From Pholiota molesta (Eukaryota; Basidiomycota; Agaricomycetes; Agaricales; Strophariaceae), in contig JACGCK010000004.1 in assembly GCA_014925825.1 (NCBI GenBank), positions 1-64,000 on the forward strand: a DNA stretch of 64,000 nucleotides. The letters are read 5' to 3'. The position numbers and the translations under genes were made by a program. Below the pieces are notes generated by a model. That model was not told where the DNA came from and made no database searches. It saw only the letters and a list, made by a program, of their open reading frames with translations. This document shows positions 58,758-64,000 of this stretch, one piece after another; positions within the stretch are counted from its first letter, which is position 1, and each line of letters opens with the position of its first letter.

Positions 58758-59657
58758 AGTGTTTGCAGGTCTGGTCTGGTCCAATCTTTTGCCCATATTT
58801 GGCAAGACTAAGACCAAAACCGGTCCAGAGCAGTCTCAAGACTGCAAAAGGCCAATAAAAACTGACATAGACTGGTTTACATCGGTCTTGGGTGGTTCAG
58901 CAACCGACAAAAACCAGTCTCAACCAGTCCTAGTAAAGACTGGCTGAGAACTGGTTGTAGACCAGTCTGAACCAGCATTTTAGGCTGGATTTTACTTGTA
59001 GAAACCATTTAAATAGTAGAAATTAGACTACTTGAGTGCATTTGCCCATATCTCAATGAACTCCTAGCCAAATATTATGTGTAAGAACTCATTAGATAGG
59101 TATTTTAATGTTCTACCTTGACCTTGGTTTGCAAAAGGCTACCTTACTTAGGCTAGCTTACTTAATGAATGAAACATTGGCAAAAGTGTCTGGTACTAGT
59201 CATCAATTTGATTATAACTCAGTCAAATATTGTTTGATTACTTAGCTCTAAAATACAGCTGGTAGATATATATGCCCTTCATATACATGCAAGCTTGCAA
59301 GAGGTATGTGGGCTTAATGGTTGAAACACGGGCAAAAGTGTTTATAAGCATTCAAAATACTCAGTTGATCGTAAACTATTAAAATCTTTGTCAATTCTTA
59401 TGCTAAAAATATGATTTTGGCATTGTTCAAAACTTTTATTAGTGCTCTACTACGCTACAGAAAATTTTGCAGAAAGACCCATTGCAACTGGTCCTAACTG
59501 GTTTTTATTGGTCTTTTGATTTGGAGAATCAGGCAAGACCATAGACTGGACCGCAGTTGCAGTCTTGATCGGTCCATTCTATTTTTGGTCCACCGCGGTT
59601 ATGGTCTGGTTTTTTTTCAGTCTTTTTCCAGTCTTGTAACTGGACCTGCAAACACTA
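58758..59657 (-). mobile_element. hAT MITE, family 1-like (TSD AGTAGAAA)
   Basis: The ends are TAGTGTTTGCAGGTCTGG and TGGACCTGCAAACACTA. AGTAGAAA stands at 58,750-58,757 and 59,658-59,665. The 900-bp element is more diverged than the copies near 40 kb. It is inserted in the MULE-like gene. Confidence 0.9.
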
Positions 59658-60060
59658 AGTAGAAATGAAAATATAGTGAATTTTCCATGTACTATAGTAT
59701 GGAGCCCTCAAACCAATATGAACAGAAACAATTTGGCCACAAGGAAAAGGATTTTCAAATTCCAGCAGAGTCTTGCCCTTAAACAAAATAACAAGGTCCT
59801 CATCATGCACAGTCACTGGATTATATGCTATATGATGACTGTCATGGAAGACTCCACTACAAGCACGATATAAAGTGTTGATGGCCGCTTTTCACTTCAC
59901 CCTGTAAACATGTCAGATATTGATAAATAATACAGCCCAAAACTGGCTTACATTGGGATATGCTCGAAGGACTGGGACACCTATGCATGTCTGACCTCAT
60001 ATATCCTTTGCAGTGCATGGAGTTGAGTGGCAAATAGCAAAGAAACTGAGCAGTGTGTCA

Positions 60061-61003
60061 TAGTGCTTGAAAGTCCGGTCCAGTCCGGTTTTATGCCCAT
60101 ATTTGGCAAGAACGAGACCAAGACCGGTCTTTCAGTTTTTGAAGACCGCAAAAAACTGGACTGGACCGACTTGAACCGGTCTTTTGTGGTCTCAATTGGT
60201 TCAAAGACTGGTTAAGACCGGTTACAGTCCAAACCAGTCTCAACCGGTCAGAAACCGGTCCAGACTGGTAATAATTAGGTAGAACACTCTATGTAGTATG
60301 TAGTGCTTTAAAGAATATGAAAATCGGTGGAGAACTGAGTGAGAAACAATTAAAATAATAGCTAATGCAGTGGTTGAGCACATTTTGTGATATCTCAGTC
60401 AACTCTTTACCATATATTATGATTTTATGTTTGTTAAAAAGGTAATTTTACTATCTAACTGTATCCCAATTTGCGAAAGGGTGATGTCTATACTGAACAA
60501 AGAATAGGCAAAAGCGTCTTTGAAGTAGTCAAAAAGAGTAGAAAACATCAATATTGCTATAGCTCAACCAAATGTTTTTTAAATATTGAGGTTTAAATTG
60601 CATCCTGTAGATCTATATGTCTTCAATATATGTTGAAGTTTGCGAAAGGTACGACCCATTAACGTTTGCACTGCGGCTAAAAGTGTTTTTAGACGCCCAA
60701 AGCAATTACTCAAACCAAACTATTAATAACTTTGTCAATTCTCATGTTAAAAATATGATTTGGGCATCGTTCAAAAGAAATTTTAACGTTTTACTAGCCT
60801 ACAAATTTTCACGGCCAAAGACCAATCCCAACTGGTCCAGACTGGTTTTTGATCGGTCCATCTATTTTTTCAAACTTGTTGGACTGTGGACTGGGCCGCG
60901 GTCTCGGTCTTTTCCGGTCCATCAATTGTCCAGTCATTTCCGGTTCAGTTCCGGTCCAGTCTCGGTTTTTTTTCCAGTCTTGAGACCAGACTTCCAGGCA
61001 CTA
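60061..61003 (-). mobile_element. hAT MITE, family 2 (TSD GTGTGTCA)
   Basis: The ends are TAGTGCTTGAAAGTCCGG and CCAGACTTCCAGGCACTA. GTGTGTCA stands at 60,053-60,060 and 61,004-61,011. The length is 943 bp and the orientation is opposite to the copies at 1,313 and 39,248. It is inserted in the MULE-like gene. Confidence 0.92.
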
Positions 61004-61909
61004 GTGTGTCAGAAGTGGCAAGGTGAGAAATAGAACCAAGCTCACGTACATTAGTGCCCACTTCTCAGGTGTGTCAGCCTCCTGCATTTCCACATCCAAT
61101 TGAATTTTCAAAACCTCAGCAAAAGATTCTGGATTCAAGTCATAGTGTTTATGATCTGTAAGTGCTGGATTAACATGCTCACAAGCCACATATCCAGCAC
61201 ACTGAAGATGACTCCTCTGACAGTGGATGGGCCTTGCTGAATTGTATTTTTGGGATCAGATAGATCAACGATATACACACATTTATCTCAGGGTACAGGC
61301 CAATAAGATGGCAATCCAGAAAGGTATTTGATGCAGTCCACAGAGCATTGTTGGGTTAACTGAAAGTGCCCATATTTGACTGTTGATGTAATGCCTTCAT
61401 TGAGCCAGAAGCTAGGAGAGGTACTGCCTTCAAAACATGGTTCCAAATCTAAATCAAAGTGGTCTGAAATTCTCTGAATCTGAATCTGAAGCAGAAAACT
61501 TGTCAACCACATAATCATTGGCCAGAAAGGAGTGTGGGTCATGCTTAAGAAATTCTATTTTGTTGTCAGATTGCATTTCTGCATCAAGATCACCCAAGAG
61601 TGTATCACTACTCACTCCACCATCATCAACCTTAATAGGAATATTGGCATCTATTTCTTTGTCACTTGACAACAATTCTAGCACTTCTCATCCATCTTCC
61701 ACCACGAAATGGTATGAAGTCAAACTGTGAGTATGGCTGACATGAACAGCTCATGGCTCTGATTTGATGAGTACTTTGGGAGACAAGAGATGTTCTTTTT
61801 TGACAGGTTTAAGATATGTTGATTCATCCAAACGTGTCACACTTGACACACGTCAGTGATGATTCCTTTCACATGACACATCAAAAACACATTACTTAGA
61901 CATATTACA

Positions 61910-62194
61910 TTAGAAACAGACCTTTTGTGTATGAATAAACCATTTTAAATCCTCAACATTGATCCATGCCATGTCAATAAACTTCTCTGGGTGCTTTTTA
62001 ATGAATGATTCCTGGTACATCTGGATCAAATCTGGATAATAGTTAGTAGGCAGTAGGATAGCTGTAGCATAGTATACCTCAGCTCTGAATTCTTCAATTG
62101 TACCATTGAGAATTGAGCACAAAAAAGGGATGTCCTTGTCGCTGTGTCTCATGGTAAGGTCACAGTGGAAAGAAAAGGAAGGAATCTGATTCAA
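61910..62194 (-). pseudogene. Coding-like fragment of unknown function
   Basis: A 94-codon frame includes SILNGTIEEFRAEVYYATAI, PDLIQMYQESFIKKHPEKFI and AWINVEDLKWFIHTQKV. It lies upstream of the MULE-like gene on the same strand and could be its decayed N-terminal part. No family was recognised. Confidence 0.3.
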
Positions 62195-64000
62195 TCAAGA
62201 CAGCTCTTGCAAATTTGTGCACATATTCTTGGTAAATTCATGACTTTCATATTGAAACATGATTTATTTGGAGAGAATTAACTTCTATGAGTAAAGATGG
62301 GCTGAATATAATAACTAATGCACAGCACTTTCTTAAAAAGGAGACGGAAATGGCAGAATATACCTGTGGCACAGATAAATTGAATGTGAATGGGGGATGG
62401 ATCACTATGAGCCACTGAGTGGGAGTGTGGTTGGCATGGGGTGGTCCGTGGAGAATGAGACTCCAAATCAAACTATGCATGGCTGGGTGTGAATGTGAGC
62501 AGCTGAGTGTGAGTGTGAGTGTGTGAAGCGAGAATGACAGTGGACAGTGTCACAAATGGTATATCCTCCTTCTAGACCATGTAGTGACGTCCTGAGTGTG
62601 CTTGCAAGCCTGTATATGGCAGTGCACGAGTTGCATCCAAGTTTGTCAGGCCACGTGACTACCCATGGCTTCTGTTCCAAGGCATGTGTGGCACAGTGTG
62701 GTGGCACTGTGCACATTCGTGCGAGTGCATTCTATGTGCATTGTAATATGTTCTGAGGTGTATGGAGGATCTCTGTGTATGTTTCATGTGCTTGAGCAAC
62801 TTCGAGCATGGTGGCACAAGGCAAGGCATCCTATTGCATCATATAGTGTGCATTGCGCATATGGAACATATAAAGTCTCAGTACACGCATAGAACGCAAC
62901 CATATGATTAGATATACCTATGGAATGTATAAAGTCTACCAAGGTAATCAGTGTACAGTAGATACACAAGAAGTCAGGGTGCTCACCTCAGTACATGCAT
63001 AGAACGCAACTGAGGTGACACGACATCGCAATACTCTACTTATACTAGGTACAAAACATAGAAGTCCATAACAATGCAAATTGTGCATGATAAGAGATAA
63101 GATGTGGTGCGCCGCACCACGCAAACCGTTGTCCAGCAATAATGCGGCGCTTCTGCCTGCACACTTCTCGGTTTGTAACTCCACAGCACATGCATCTGGG
63201 CATATTCTGGCACGTTTTCAGTGCATATACAGATGTGGTGCATATCACTGGGAGTGCCAGAAACGAATGGGGCAATGGGAAGCCTGTTGCTGCCCTGAAC
63301 ATTGATGACAGCTCTTGTTGTTGTTTCCTATGAGTACCCGGAAGCAAAGCGCTACACTTTTCCAGTGGGAAAGCTGAGGGTGGGCAGACACACAGAACAA
63401 CAGCAGGGTGGCATCAAGTTCCGGGCATCAATCAAAGCAGGGCCAAACAGAATTACTGTGAATGAAACTGCAAAACAATATGTGAGTCACTGTAACAGGA
63501 TAGTATACACCACCAGCATCAGAGCAATGTAAACATATCCATTTACCATCTTTTAAATCATGGCCAACTTATTCCCTACATTTATTAGCATCTACAGTTA
63601 CAAAAGTGCATACAACAGGGAAAGCACTCTTCTCTTACTCTATAAGCCCCCACAGGCTTCACTGAAAGCCTCGACACAATCTACACCATCACCCCAAGAA
63701 GAGGGCACATGCAGATTAATTCCATATTATATTTCACACCTGTTTTAAATTGGTTTTAAATCAATTAACTAGAATTCATTTCAACTCTGTCTCAACTTTA
63801 TAATAGATGTAAAATATACTTTCTATGTTTGCTTTATAAATGTTGCAGGCTTTATTTTCTTTCACATCCCTGGGTCTGACAGACAGAACACCAGGAACTG
63901 CCTCCCAGTTCACATATTTGCACTCACAAGTCACATGACATAAGACATTCACTTTCTCTGAGCTGAACTCATCAAGAACTCATTGCTATATAGCTCCATA
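62195..64000. other. No recognisable gene; short GAGTGT microsatellite
   Basis: A (GAGTGT)-like run lies at about 62,490-62,525. The words ACGCATAGAACGCAAC and ATGCATAGAACGCAACTGAG repeat about 110 bp apart (62,880-63,015). Short frames in this stretch have no familiar motif. Confidence 0.4.

Larger units (their letters stand above)
57798..61700 (-). pseudogene. MULE-like transposase gene, truncated and split by two hAT MITEs
   Basis: Minus-strand blocks in order are an acidic DLDLEPCFEGSTSPSFWLNE region (about 61,450), DCIKYLSGLPSYWPVP, DLSDP, a zinc-finger-like HCQRSHLQCAGYVACEHVNP with HYDLNPESFAEVLKIQLDVE (61,080-61,220), then a MITE. Next is GVFHDSHHIAYNPVTVHDED (about 59,870), then a second MITE, then VETAGVIGSSVYTVDN (58,590). 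It continues with STKMLLGQTPLLYTPSLQNN and RVKQDIIHIIQKVKK, GTNILGKISCDEYFHNYYL, FVTTPNSGKVILTTNPYLL, IFVDTTFKCTMGALKEWEAV (first Asp) and, after an intron (58,077-58,018), CLSRGGTLVSIGVDMELAQA (second Asp). It stops after GGADMADKP, so the third acidic residue is lost. The DTTFK and D-x-E-x-AQ spacing fits MULE-type transposases. The block order matches a multicopy mushroom family. Confidence 0.65.

Overview
The window looks like repeat-rich, gene-poor nuclear DNA of a mushroom-forming basidiomycete (Agaricomycetes). The reasons are short GT-AG introns of about 50-70 nt, and a set of mobile-element families typical of that group: KDZ-type transposases with CxC5/CxC6-like cysteine clusters, spliced hAT and PIF/Harbinger transposases, Ty1/Copia retroelements, and MULE-like and integrase-core families. 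No ordinary metabolic or housekeeping gene was recognised. Most reading frames carry stops consistent with C-to-T change, and much of the sequence looks CpG-poor by eye. A few younger pieces stand out as GC/CpG-rich. Species cannot be named from the sequence.

Layout. 1-8 kb: a diverged repeat fragment, a MITE-like inverted repeat, a 945-bp hAT MITE with its 8-bp target duplication, a decayed gene of unknown function (2.5-4.0 kb), and a PIF/Harbinger DDE gene (6.07-7.84 kb) broken by a MITE. 7.9-13.7 kb: a decayed minus-strand trihelix/Myb-like gene containing a 3,854-bp hAT element (TSD GTTTAGCT) whose transposase has one visible nonsense codon. 14.7-15.4 kb: a further MITE with an 8-9-bp TSD. 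15.4-18.3 kb: decayed coding remnants. 18.77-24.0 kb: KDZ element copy A, decayed, with its accessory gene inverted between 117-bp inverted repeats. 24.0-28.65 kb: a decayed minus-strand gene holding a Copia element that has lost its integrase.

28.7-40.7 kb: an integrase-core gene split by KDZ element copy B (29,561-37,995, TSD CGACTTCA) and by a pair of nested hAT MITEs. Copy B is the best preserved unit. It has a spliced transposase gene of about 770 codons, an upstream accessory gene, a CpG-rich block, and large subterminal arrays of the quasi-palindrome ACCASTGGT. 41.4-49.05 kb: another hAT MITE, then a second PIF/Harbinger gene cut by a 5,656-bp GC-rich hAT-like element (TSD GTGGTGTT), which itself encloses a unit with long inverted repeats. 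50.8-57.6 kb: a minus-strand Copia element, truncated and internally deleted, into which a 3,695-bp near-perfect palindromic fold-back element is inserted. Its single LTR is followed by a primer-binding site and a gag-like start. 57.8-61.7 kb: a decayed MULE-like transposase gene carrying two hAT MITEs. The last 2.3 kb show nothing recognisable.

The genes do not form a pathway. They form a nest of insertions whose order can be read from the target duplications. The most interesting candidate system is the two-gene KDZ transposon: the same transposase plus unknown accessory protein pair occurs in both copy A and copy B.
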